From: Candidatus Altarchaeales archaeon
GTDB taxonomy: Archaea > Altiarchaeota > Altiarchaeia > IMC4 > QMZM01
Length of the DNA stretch: 10,567 bases
Assembly: GCA_003663045.1 (NCBI GenBank)
Contig: QMZG01000032.1
Span: forward strand, 1-10,567
Direction: 5' to 3'
The notes under the pieces: model-generated
Told to the model about the DNA's origin: nothing
The model's database searches: none
Seen by the model: the letters and a program-made list of their open reading frames with translations, nothing else
Made by a program: the position numbers and the translations under genes
Shown: piece by piece, positions 1 through 5,654 of the stretch
Layout of the letters: the number at the start of each line of letters is the position of its first letter
Numbering within the stretch: the first letter of the stretch is position 1

Positions 1-42
1 AAACCTTAAAAAATCTTGCAGACAATATGAAAAAGGAGCACG

Positions 43-127
43 GCAGATAACAAGCATATACGGCTCACTTCGTTCACCTAAATTTCGGCTACGCCGAAAC
101 TTCGTATATGCTGGAGCCGTTATCTGC
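43..127. repeat. attC-like imperfect hairpin (possible integron recombination site)
   Basis: Outer arms GCAGATAAC (43-51) and GTTATCTGC (119-127) are perfectly complementary. So are inner arms AGCATATACG (53-62) and CGTATATGCT (103-112). One unpaired base (52) on the left faces six (113-118) on the right. The apex holds a second hairpin, TTTCGGC (83-89) with GCCGAAA (93-99). This matches the layout of integron attC sites: long stem, AAC/GTT triplets at the outer box, asymmetric unpaired spacer, and variable terminal structure. The outer box does not fit the classical RYYYAAC/GTTRRRY consensus, and no integrase is visible. It could instead be a miniature palindromic repeat or a terminator of the gene to the left. 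Confidence 0.5.
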
Positions 128-165
128 AATGGGTCGCTTGAAAGAGTTAAAATGATTAAATACAT

Positions 166-171
166 AGGTGA
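166..171 (+). promoter_or_regulatory. Shine-Dalgarno site of the methyltransferase gene
   Basis: AGGTGA lies 5 nt before ATG 177. It marks 177 as the true start of the methyltransferase gene, although that frame is later broken. The GTG at 272, which opens the long downstream frame, has no comparable site. Confidence 0.5.
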
Positions 172-176
172 ATAAG

Positions 177-733
177 ATGGAAGCTAAAGAAGAAAGACAG
201 ATTCAGAGTATCCTGGACGTCAGGAAAATAAACATTATGAAGTCACCTAAAAAAAAGGCGGGTCATCAGATGTGGATTCTATCCCTTACCTAAAAGAGAT
301 TGGCATTAATATCACTGAGAACATTCAACCCATCCAATTCACACCTAATATAAATGAACATATTCATCGTTGGGCCCCATACGTTCAGGGATTTTCTGCA
401 TCGTTTGTTCAATCTATAATAGACCAATACAAAGAGGAGTATGGCAATCCTGCTATACTTGATCCATTTGCTGGTTGTGGAACAGTGTTGGTTCAAGCAA
501 AGCTTAATGGTTATAAGTCGTTTGGAACAGAATTAAATCCACTTCTTCAATTTATAGCTAATACTAAGCTTAACTGTTGGGATGTTCGCCCTAATTATTT
601 GTTAAAGGTTTATAATTCAATGCCAAGAAATAAAAACTCTCCTGTACCATCCTTTTTAAAATCAGAAACTCAGTTTAATAGAGGTGTGTTAAAAAACTTA
701 GAGATAATAAAAGGAGGAATCGAATCTATTTAA
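177..733 (+). pseudogene. DNA methyltransferase (N4/N6 class), frameshifted and truncated
   Basis: The frame from ATG 177 encodes 38 residues and stops at 291-293. The methyltransferase-like frame is open from 251 and has a possible GTG start at 272. One extra A in the A8 run at 249-256 would join them, giving an N terminus of MEAKEERQIQ followed about 25 residues on by SSDVDSIPYL. The 272-733 part (153 aa) has an IHRWAPY segment and then DPFAGCGT, the AdoMet-binding motif I of amino-methyltransferases, followed by a TELNP motif. The catalytic (D/N/S)PP(Y/W) motif is not reached: the frame ends after IIKGGIESI, where similarity to a membrane protein gene begins. Enzymes of this type are usually 300 residues or more, so this is an inactive N-terminal remnant. 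It lies directly after the attC-like hairpin, as a captured cassette gene would. Family confident; pseudogene status likely, though a homopolymer sequencing error could explain the first break. Confidence 0.72.
710..717 (+). promoter_or_regulatory. Strong Shine-Dalgarno site before the broken membrane-protein gene
   Basis: AAAGGAGG is close to a perfect anti-16S match. No ATG follows at normal distance; only ATC, ATT or a distant TTG (736) are in the coding frame. It suggests that translation of the downstream gene once started here and the start codon has been lost. Confidence 0.4.
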
Positions 734-1080
734 TTTTGAGCGTTGCATCATTCTATGTAATGAGTTACATAGTCCGACTAATATTCCCTCTTTTTTAAGA
801 GGGGTGGCAGTACTCTTATTCCCATTTTTTACAGCAATTCCTGGTGGGTACATGATTGCAAAAAAGAATAAGGAATATGCATTGTGGATTCCTGCCATTG
901 TGGTTGTTGACGACTATGAGTGATGAAGAATATCAAAGGTTATTTGAAGAATCAAGATTCGAGTTTGGCAATTATGATCCAAGTCAATATAAGGTCATGG
1001 CAATAGCAGGGAAATTTATTAGTTTAGCAATGTTTAGTCCAATAGTTTTCATATTTGGTTTAAGTTACTTAGATCAGTAG
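718..1080 (+). pseudogene. Small four-helix membrane protein, broken by frameshifts
   Basis: Three consecutive stretches in different frames together look like one hydrophobic protein of about 115 residues. The first (718-798) contains LILSVASFYVMSYIVRLIF and ends at a TAA right after a T6 run (791-796). The second, open across that run to 923, contains GVAVLLFPFFTAIPGGYMIA and ALWIPAIVV. The third, back in the first frame and ending at 1080, contains TMSDEEYQRLFEESRFEFG and a last hydrophobic segment, LAMFSPIVFIFGLSYL. Each switch comes where hydrophobic coding character moves to another frame, so two single-base changes are the simplest explanation. I do not recognise the family. It overlaps the end of the methyltransferase remnant, which suggests a recombination junction near 705-720. 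Function unknown. Confidence 0.5.
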
Positions 1081-1290
1081 TTCCGAATAACACCATCGAA
1101 ACTAAGTGTAATCTTAAAAGCGATTGGCAATCCAGGGATTATGGTGCTGGAAGCAATAAAGTGGGTGTCCTTGCAATCTACCTGTTCTCTTCCAAAATAA
1201 TTTAGATGTAAATTACCGATGGCAGTAGATTTCATGAGGGATAAAAAGGTCATTAGGTTTCAGTAGCAAATGTTAAAATAGAAGGCTAAC

Positions 1291-1310
1291 TACTTCAAAT
1301 GAGTGAAGTA
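1291..1310. repeat. Inverted repeat, candidate operator upstream of the first KaiC-like gene
   Basis: TACTTCA (1291-1297) and TGAAGTA (1304-1310) are perfect complements around a 6-nt centre. The site lies about 15-60 bases before the candidate TATA elements of the downstream gene, where an archaeal activator or repressor could bind. It could also be a weak hairpin. Confidence 0.35.
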
Positions 1311-1323
1311 TTTATGCATAATC

Positions 1324-1358
1324 CTATATAAATTTATATACATATTCATATATAATCT
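1324..1358 (+). promoter_or_regulatory. Archaeal TATA-box promoter of the first KaiC-like gene
   Basis: Two TATA-like elements lie here: TATAAATTTATATA around 1326-1339 and CATATATAAT around 1347-1356. The second is centred about 24 nt before ATG 1377, the expected spacing for leaderless transcription, and no Shine-Dalgarno site precedes the ATG. The first would give a leader of about 15 nt. Confidence 0.5.
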
Positions 1359-1376
1359 TTATATCACGATTAATAG

Positions 1377-2186
1377 ATGAAAATGGTCGATATAAACAAG
1401 AAGTGCCCTACCGGAATTCCTGGCTTAGATGAACTATTGGAAGGGGGATTCCCCAGGGGGAGGAGCATTCTCCTCTCTGGAACCTGCGGTACAGGAAAAA
1501 CTACCTTTGCAATCCAATTCCTCTATAATGGAATTGTTCAATACGACGAGCCCGGAGTTTTGGTCTCCTTGGAACAGGATCCCAAGGAACTGAAACAAGA
1601 CATGATCAACTTTGGTTTTGATCTTAAGAGGCAAGAGGATGAAGGTAAACTGGTGATAATAGATGCCAGCCTTGCCAGGGTAGGAATTACAAAATCCGAT
1701 GCAGCATCCATTCCAACCACTATTACAGGTCAGCCAGAGGGTAGTATGTCTCTTCTACCAGACGAATTCAATATGGAAAGGATTCTGGAGATCGTAATAA
1801 GCAAGGCAAAAAGGATTGGGGCAAAGAGGGCGGTATTTGACAGCCTTCCAGCACTAGACTTCCTGATAAGGGATCATAATGAAGTGAAATACACTATAAG
1901 ACAGATGCTTCTCGCGGTGAACTATAGACTAAAGGCAGCTGGCTTAACCACCTTGCTAATAACGGAGATCCCAGGAGATGGTAGTTTATCGGCACATGGC
2001 GTAGAAAGCTATGTGACTGATGGTACCATTATCTTGACCTTGAATGAGGCCCTGGACAACAGAGCAATAAAGATCAGAAAAATGAGGCAGACAAAACACA
2101 GTTTAAAACCAGTAACAATTGAATTCACAGATCAGGGTATGGTGGTGGGGGGTGCAGAAACAGAGGCCAAGAAGAAATTGTTCTAA
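1377..2186 (+). CDS. KaiC-like RecA-fold ATPase (first copy)
   Basis: A 269-residue single-domain KaiC/RadA-type ATPase. It opens with the family signature TGIPGLDELLEGGFPRGRS (residues 12-30), then Walker A GTCGTGKT (35-42), VSLEQDP (63-69) where the catalytic glutamate pair normally sits, Walker B RAVFDS (151-156) and the C-terminal KIRKMRQTKH segment (232-241) that in KaiC contacts the neighbouring subunit's nucleotide. Archaeal single-domain relatives (including ArlH) form cytoplasmic hexamers and act as nucleotide-dependent switches in signalling; most have no known target. The second catalytic glutamate is glutamine here (E66-Q67), also in the other copy. ATG 1377 is chosen; ATG 1383 is an alternative. 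It appears to be transcribed from its own leaderless promoter. Eleven nt downstream starts the first truncated Roadblock/LC7 fragment, suggesting it once formed a pair with such a gene. Family assignment is very secure, role unknown. Confidence 0.93.
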   Translation: MKMVDINKKCPTGIPGLDELLEGGFPRGRSILLSGTCGTGKTTFAIQFLYNGIVQYDEPGVLVSLEQDPKELKQDMINFGFDLKRQEDEGKLVIIDASLARVGITKSDAASIPTTITGQPEGSMSLLPDEFNMERILEIVISKAKRIGAKRAVFDSLPALDFLIRDHNEVKYTIRQMLLAVNYRLKAAGLTTLLITEIPGDGSLSAHGVESYVTDGTIILTLNEALDNRAIKIRKMRQTKHSLKPVTIEFTDQGMVVGGAETEAKKKLF

Positions 2187-2197
2187 ACAGTCATAAA

Positions 2198-2281
2198 ATG
2201 ACAGACTCAAAGGAAGAGAGAATCTCAAAGATCCTGAATGAAGACCTTCTCCACTTAGAAGATATTCATGCATGCATGTAG
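2198..2281 (+). pseudogene. Roadblock/LC7 gene, 5' fragment (repeat copy 1)
   Basis: ATG 2198 opens a 27-codon frame starting MTDSKEERISKILNED and ending LEDIHACM before TAG. It corresponds to the first helix and strand of the Roadblock/LC7 protein whose larger remnant is at 5306-5614. Loss of one G after 2278, compared with the other two copies, creates the stop; the homology then ends and HEPN-derived sequence begins. Bases 2204-2278 are identical to 2793-2867. Confidence 0.75.
2204..2278 (+). repeat. Dispersed direct repeat, copy 1
   Basis: This 75-nt segment is identical, base for base, to 2793-2867 and nearly identical to about 5240-5308. It ends in the alternating run CATGCATGCATG. The repeat is the 5' coding part of a Roadblock/LC7 gene, so it marks gene-fragment duplication rather than a classical mobile element. 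Confidence 0.9.
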
Positions 2282-2300
2282 CATTTACAAAGGTTTAAGA

Positions 2301-2485
2301 ATGAGGCCTGAAATAGAACGCTGGATGCTGCAGGGTAAAGAGGAGTTGGATACTGCAAAGGAAGGCGCTATATATAGCTAAGAAGAAAGAATCCCCCATA
2401 CAAGATGTATACTAAGGAGGATGCCAGATCGTATATTGAAAATTGTGAGAAATTAATAAAATGGGTGGAGTCAAAAATTCAATAG
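2301..2485 (+). pseudogene. HEPN-domain protein (toxin partner of MNT), internally deleted
   Basis: Two short frames look like the ends of one HEPN protein. The first (2301-2381) reads MRPEIERWMLQGKEELDTAK, the usual HEPN opening with a helix carrying W and K/E/L residues. The second (2405-2485, another frame) reads YTKEDARSYIENCEKLIKWV and ends SKIQ before TAG, a typical HEPN C-terminal helix. HEPN partners of MNT nucleotidyltransferases are usually about 120-135 residues; here only about 60 remain and the central helices with the Rx4-6H RNase motif are missing. Its stop lies 25 nt inside the downstream MNT gene, the tight overlap seen in intact HEPN/MNT toxin-antitoxin pairs. The RNase toxin is therefore dead while the partner remains open. 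Assignment rests on pattern and context. Confidence 0.65.
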
Positions 2486-2784
2486 TTCTACGGGAGTTGA
2501 AGAGGCTTAAGGGGATAATTGGTCGAAAGTATAAGATAGAGAAGATGATATTATTTGGTTCCAGAAGTAGGGGTGATGAATTACTTACAAGTGATGTAGA
2601 CCTATTAGTTATCTCGAAGGATTTTGATGAAATCCCATTTAGAAAGCGACCAGATATTTTCCTTGATAATTGGAAGTTACCTGTTGATTTAGAAGTTTTG
2701 TGTTACACCCCTTATGAATTCGAGCGAAAGAAGAAGGAAATTGGTTTAATTAGGGAGGTTGCCAAAACCGGAGGGGTGATATAG
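2461..2784 (+). CDS. MNT-type minimal nucleotidyltransferase (antitoxin-like)
   Basis: A 107-residue protein with the minimal nucleotidyltransferase signature. GSRSRGDELLTSDVDLLVI (33-51) gives the GS motif and the aspartates D45 and D47 that bind metal and nucleotide; a third acidic residue is likely D76 in VDLEVLCYT, followed by PYEFE. In HEPN/MNT toxin-antitoxin systems the MNT protein neutralises the HEPN RNase, in characterised cases by AMP-ylating it. All catalytic residues appear present and the length is normal, so the gene looks functional although its HEPN partner is broken. ATG 2461 is used, but homologous start context (residue 8, ATA, next to the HEPN stop) suggests the original start may have been about seven codons later. 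The gene stands between two Roadblock/LC7 fragments, consistent with insertion of the pair into, or recombination around, a duplicated Roadblock gene. Confidence 0.88.
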   Translation: MGGVKNSIVLRELKRLKGIIGRKYKIEKMILFGSRSRGDELLTSDVDLLVISKDFDEIPFRKRPDIFLDNWKLPVDLEVLCYTPYEFERKKKEIGLIREVAKTGGVI

Positions 2785-2789
2785 GTAGA

Positions 2790-2912
2790 ATGGACTCAAA
2801 GGAAGAGAGAATCTCAAAGATCCTGAATGAAGACCTTCTCCACTTAGAAGATATTCATGCATGCATGGTAGCCAGAAAGAATCTGGAAGGTAAAGCCAAT
2901 ATATTTTTATAA
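2790..2912 (+). pseudogene. Roadblock/LC7 gene, 5' fragment (repeat copy 2)
   Basis: ATG 2790 opens a 40-codon frame beginning MDSKEERISKILNED and continuing to HACMVARKNLEG, then KANIFL and a stop. The first 34 residues match the Roadblock/LC7 protein at copy 3; after about 2893 the homology ends and the sequence becomes the AT-rich promoter of the second KaiC-like gene. It keeps what looks like the native start, which copy 3 lacks. The fragment covers about helix 1 and strand 1 and could not fold into a full Roadblock domain. A functional short peptide cannot be excluded. Confidence 0.72.
2793..2867 (+). repeat. Dispersed direct repeat, copy 2
   Basis: Identical to 2204-2278 over 75 nt. 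It stays similar to copy 3 for about 25 further bases, to about 2893, with one A/G difference near 2888. Copies 1 and 2 bracket the HEPN/MNT remnant at a spacing of 589 nt. Confidence 0.9.
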
Positions 2913-2914
2913 AA
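2898..2914 (+). promoter_or_regulatory. TATA-box promoter of the second KaiC-like gene and its gene run
   Basis: ATATATTTTTATAAAA is centred about 24-28 nt before ATG 2933, the spacing for leaderless archaeal transcription. No Shine-Dalgarno site precedes the ATG. It overlaps the 3' end of the copy-2 fragment, so the fragment may have donated or displaced promoter sequence. Confidence 0.5.
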
Positions 2915-2932
2915 GAGTCAAAAAGATATAAT

Positions 2933-3718
2933 ATGACTATGGAAAGAGTAAAAATAGGTATCCCAGCATATAAGGAAGGATTAAAAAGTATTGATGAATT
3001 ACTTAATGGAGGTATCCCAAGAAATAACTTAGTCCTTGTCACAGGTCCTACGGGATCGGGGAAGTCAATACTTTCTCTCCAGTTTCTTGTGAATGGAGCG
3101 CAAAAATTTGGGGAGAAAGGCATGTACATTAGTTTCGAGCAAAACAAAGAAGATATAATCCGTGAGGCATCCACTTTTAATTGGGATCTCAAAAAACTAG
3201 AAAGAGAAGGGAAGTTGAGAGTAATAAGTTTTAGAGTTATGTCAGAGCACGCTGTCTCAGTCAACAGAGAAATAAAAAATCAGATAGACTCTTTCAAACC
3301 AGAGAGACTCGTTTTTGACTCCCTTTCCAGTTACATAGTTTCAATGGAAACTATAGGGTATCTTGAGATCCTGATGGATTATGATCTGGAAAGAAAATCT
3401 AATGTTCAAATCAGTCCTGAGATGGCAATGAGACGCTCTATCATGGAGTTAGTAGAAACCATAAAAAGTGCTAGAATTACAGCCTTTCTGATTTCGGAGC
3501 GCTCGGAAGAGAGTGAATACCTAAGCAGAGATACCATCTCGGAGTTTCTGGTCGATGGTGTGTTAGTGCTAAACTTTATTGGAGTTGGAACCGAGGAATT
3601 CGGGACAATCCAGATAAGGAAGATGAGGCATACTAAGCATGCTCACACAACATACCAGACATTCATTACAGATGAGGGTATGAAGATAGGTGAAGAAAGT
3701 ATCGGTACATTAAGGTAA
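2933..3718 (+). CDS. KaiC-like RecA-fold ATPase (second copy)
   Basis: A 261-residue single-domain KaiC-like ATPase. Residues 16-30 carry the family opening with IDELLNGGIPR, followed by Walker A GPTGSGKS (38-45), ISFEQNKEDI (66-75), Walker B RLVFDS (125-130), SERSEESEYLS (188-198) and the C-terminal QIRKMRHTKHA segment (227-237). It diverges strongly from the first copy, so the two are old paralogues rather than a recent duplication. The catalytic position again reads E-Q (69-70) instead of E-E. It heads a run of same-strand genes with gaps of 6 nt, 1 nt and overlaps, so it is very likely cotranscribed with the V4R, prenyl-synthase-like, Roadblock and SpoIIM genes. A role as ATP-driven switch for those partners is inferred from context; the family assignment is secure. 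Confidence 0.93.
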   Translation: MTMERVKIGIPAYKEGLKSIDELLNGGIPRNNLVLVTGPTGSGKSILSLQFLVNGAQKFGEKGMYISFEQNKEDIIREASTFNWDLKKLEREGKLRVISFRVMSEHAVSVNREIKNQIDSFKPERLVFDSLSSYIVSMETIGYLEILMDYDLERKSNVQISPEMAMRRSIMELVETIKSARITAFLISERSEESEYLSRDTISEFLVDGVLVLNFIGVGTEEFGTIQIRKMRHTKHAHTTYQTFITDEGMKIGEESIGTLR

Positions 3719-3724
3719 TGTAAA

Positions 3725-4393
3725 ATGGCATTAGGTCTACTTGCGAAGTTGCTTATGACGAGACAACTTCGGTTTGAGGGTGGGCAGATAGAGTTGAAGA
3801 ATATTCACATGACACTTGTACCTACCTTTTTCATAGGAGAATTGACGAGATATTTTTATGACCAAAAGAAGTTACATCAGTTATATCTCCTATCTTGGCT
3901 TATGGGATTCAAGCTGGTTGGAATGATAAAAGAGCGGTTTAATCTTGATACACCATCAAAAGTCTATAATTTTGGAATGGATTTGGCTGAGGCTGAGGGA
4001 ATAGGATTATATAAAACCTATGACTACATGCCTGGGAGATATACACACTTCGTTATAGCAGATAATCCCTTTCTAAAATACCTTAAAGACATCGATACTG
4101 ATGAACCTATTGACTATTTCATATCTGGTTGTATGGGAGGTGGTGGATGTTTTGTTCATCAGCAGTTAACTCAGAATATTGAAACAAAGTGCATACTGAA
4201 GGGTGACACACACTGTGATTTCCTCACTGGAACGGAGGATGAGTTAAAAAAGAGGGATCTGTGGGATGAAGTCAGGAGAAGATACATTTTGGATAAAATA
4301 TACCCTCTTCAAAAGAGATTCTATGATGCCTTCTTTGAAAAGAAGGATGAGGAAGTCTTGGAAGAAATAATCGAGGAGGCATTGAAAATTTAA
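3725..4393 (+). CDS. V4R (4-vinyl reductase-like) domain protein
   Basis: A 222-residue protein. Residues about 30-170 form a V4R domain, a small-molecule-binding fold named from 4-vinyl reductase and related to the Bet3/TRAPP fold. The C-terminal cysteine cluster is diagnostic: GCMGGGGCF gives C136 and C142, and ETKCILKGDTHCDFLTG adds C156 and C164, a typical arrangement for zinc or ligand binding. The N-terminal part has a helix-rich segment (40-72) and the C terminus (172-222) is a charged helical extension, possibly a coiled coil for partner contact. Archaeal V4R proteins often occur with signalling ATPases and transcription regulators as ligand sensors. It follows the second KaiC-like gene after 6 nt and precedes the next gene by 1 nt, so cotranslation is likely. 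Its ligand is unknown; a hydrophobic or prenylated ligand would fit the neighbour. AAGGT about 8-12 nt upstream is a plausible ribosome site. Confidence 0.85.
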   Translation: MALGLLAKLLMTRQLRFEGGQIELKNIHMTLVPTFFIGELTRYFYDQKKLHQLYLLSWLMGFKLVGMIKERFNLDTPSKVYNFGMDLAEAEGIGLYKTYDYMPGRYTHFVIADNPFLKYLKDIDTDEPIDYFISGCMGGGGCFVHQQLTQNIETKCILKGDTHCDFLTGTEDELKKRDLWDEVRRRYILDKIYPLQKRFYDAFFEKKDEEVLEEIIEEALKI

Positions 4394-4394
4394 G

Positions 4395-5267
4395 ATGATT
4401 GAGACTCTTGCAAAAATATATGAGGATACGGTTAAGGAGAACATTAATTACTTAAAGAAACTAGAGAAGGAGCTTTACGGCAAGACTGAACATCACAAGG
4501 TAGTTCATGAAACCCTGTTTAAATCATCTCAAACTATAACAAAAAAATGGCTTGCTGGGAAGAAGTATCTAAGAACCAAATACGCAAGAGATGCAATACT
4601 TGAGTATCCGAAAGATGTCCTTAAACTTTCACTTATCTTGGATGCAACAATAAACCTTATGGATGATCTACTCGACGAAACACTCTCAAGAGAAGAAAGG
4701 GCATTTTATCTTATAGAAATTGTAAGAGCTATTTCATTGAGAGATATGTACCCCATAGAAGATAAATTGAGGGAAAAAATATCTAATTATTTCAATAAAT
4801 TAATCTTTGTAGCTATCTCAGAGCAAATTTTCTTGGAGAAGATGAAAGACAAGGAAGGTGAAGATTTCTATAAGGTGGCATACGACTATTTCGCCGGAAG
4901 GAGTTTAGACATGGATTTGTTCTTGGAGATCCCACTCCACGAACTAAAATATAAGAAAAATGAGATAGATGAAATAGTTAGAGTGGGGAGGATCTTTAGA
5001 ACCATTAATCTTATGAAAAAGGACTTGATTGACTTGGAACACGATATAGAGTTTGACATTCCAACTCCAATAGTGATGCTTCACCAGAAAGAAAAACCAT
5101 TCAACGACTTTATAGAATATGTATTCTCTCGCGCGCTGGGAGATGTGCCTCAAAGGTCATCAAAAAAAGCAGAACCAATTATCTATAACCTAGTCAACCT
5201 AACGATAAAAGAACAGAAGGAAATAGTCCAGTTACTAAGAAAGGAGAGAGAATCTCAAAGATCCTGA
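4395..5267 (+). CDS. Class I prenyl-synthase-like protein, C terminus shifted into the Roadblock gene
   Basis: A 290-residue, mostly helical protein. AGKKYLRTKYAR (54-65) resembles the GGKRLRP segment of polyprenyl diphosphate synthases, and NLMDDLLDE (87-95) gives a perfect first DDxxD motif 29 residues later, the usual spacing. The second aspartate-rich region appears as NLMKKDLIDLEHD (205-217), where DDxxD is degraded (KKDLID). Such enzymes condense isoprenyl diphosphates through magnesium held by both motifs; with one degenerate, this may be a non-catalytic lipid- or pyrophosphate-binding relative. The last residues, KERESQRS, are encoded inside the repeated Roadblock sequence in the wrong frame. 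One additional A near 5245 would instead fuse the frame to the Roadblock gene as a protein of about 407 residues. No close family is recognised; the fold is inferred from motifs alone. Confidence 0.6.
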   Translation: MIETLAKIYEDTVKENINYLKKLEKELYGKTEHHKVVHETLFKSSQTITKKWLAGKKYLRTKYARDAILEYPKDVLKLSLILDATINLMDDLLDETLSREERAFYLIEIVRAISLRDMYPIEDKLREKISNYFNKLIFVAISEQIFLEKMKDKEGEDFYKVAYDYFAGRSLDMDLFLEIPLHELKYKKNEIDEIVRVGRIFRTINLMKKDLIDLEHDIEFDIPTPIVMLHQKEKPFNDFIEYVFSRALGDVPQRSSKKAEPIIYNLVNLTIKEQKEIVQLLRKERESQRS

Positions 5268-5308
5268 ATGAAGACCTTCTCCGCTTAGAAGATATTCATG
5301 CATGCATG
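5240..5308 (+). repeat. Dispersed direct repeat, copy 3
   Basis: From GAGAGAATC (5246) to CATGCATGCATG (ending 5308) this matches copies 1 and 2 with one difference (CCGCTT versus CCACTT near 5283). At the left edge it reads AAAGGAGAGAG where the others read AAAGGAAGAGAG, a missing A that shifts the frame. The match with copy 2 continues to about 5333. Confidence 0.85.
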
Positions 5309-5614
5309 GTAGCCAGAAAGAATCTGGAGGGTATAGTACCGATTACAGAAGACTTCAAAAAGGAGATCATGGGAATCTGGGAAGTATTGAAAGATACTAT
5401 GGATGATTTCTTCGGTGTCATTGGAGAATACTCTGAATATGGCTTGGATAAAGTCTACTTTGAACTCGGAAAATTTGATGTAATGTTTTTCATACTTCCA
5501 GGTTCTGATACAGCATTAGTTGCTATTGTCCCCGCATTAGCCAATAGAGGCCTTCTCGAAGTAGAAATGGAAAATGCCAGAAGGAAGATTATAGAGATCA
5601 TTGAATCTGGATAA
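5306..5614 (+). CDS. Roadblock/LC7 domain protein (start uncertain)
   Basis: From ATG 5306 the frame gives 102 residues, but it is open farther upstream and encodes GERISKILNEDLLRLEDIHAC immediately before this ATG. Those residues supply helix 1 and strand 1 of the Roadblock/LC7 fold, so the natural protein is about 125-130 residues and should begin like copies 1 and 2 (MDSKEERISK). No start codon exists in that frame here: the sequence runs back into the preceding gene. The rest fits the family: long helix (about 16-40), KVYFELGKFDVMFFILPG and TALVAIVPALANRGLLEVEM, then a C-terminal helix. Roadblock/LC7 proteins (MglB type) form dimers that regulate small GTPases or other NTPases, so a KaiC-like partner is plausible. 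Either an N-terminally shortened protein, a fusion interrupted by one base, or a frameshift product is made. The stop overlaps the SpoIIM reading frame. Confidence 0.7.
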   Translation: MVARKNLEGIVPITEDFKKEIMGIWEVLKDTMDDFFGVIGEYSEYGLDKVYFELGKFDVMFFILPGSDTALVAIVPALANRGLLEVEMENARRKIIEIIESG

Positions 5615-5642
5615 TTTCTGTTATTACTCCTTTGGACAATCT

Positions 5643-5647
5643 GAGGT
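5643..5647 (+). promoter_or_regulatory. Shine-Dalgarno site choosing the SpoIIM start
   Basis: GAGGT lies 7 nt before GTG 5655. It favours that codon over the TTG at 5601, which overlaps the Roadblock gene and would add 18 poorly hydrophobic residues. Confidence 0.45.
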
Positions 5648-5654
5648 AGGCAAG

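Larger units (their letters stand above)
1081..1376. other. Non-coding stretch upstream of the first KaiC-like gene
   Basis: There is no convincing gene in these 296 bases. Short open stretches continue in two frames to about 1200 but carry no recognisable motif; they may be residue of the decayed region to the left. The only structured elements are the inverted repeat at 1291-1310 and the AT-rich promoter at 1324-1358. Confidence 0.5.

Noticed and set aside
43..127. Hairpin as an ordinary intrinsic terminator
   Set aside because: Archaea mainly use oligo-T tracts; no T run follows the stem, and the arms are far longer and more structured than a terminator needs.
1081..1200. Possible coding continuation after the broken membrane protein
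   Set aside because: Short open stretches in two frames have no start, motif or hydrophobic pattern continuous with the preceding gene.
2746..3264. 172-residue open frame on the minus strand, antisense to the second KaiC-like gene
   Set aside because: It mirrors the coding frame of a well-supported KaiC-like gene, has no recognisable motif and overlaps its promoter; it is a shadow frame.
2204..5308. The three repeats as a CRISPR array or insertion sequence ends
   Set aside because: Spacing is irregular (589 and about 2450 nt), the unit is coding and in one orientation, and there are no terminal inverted repeats or transposase.
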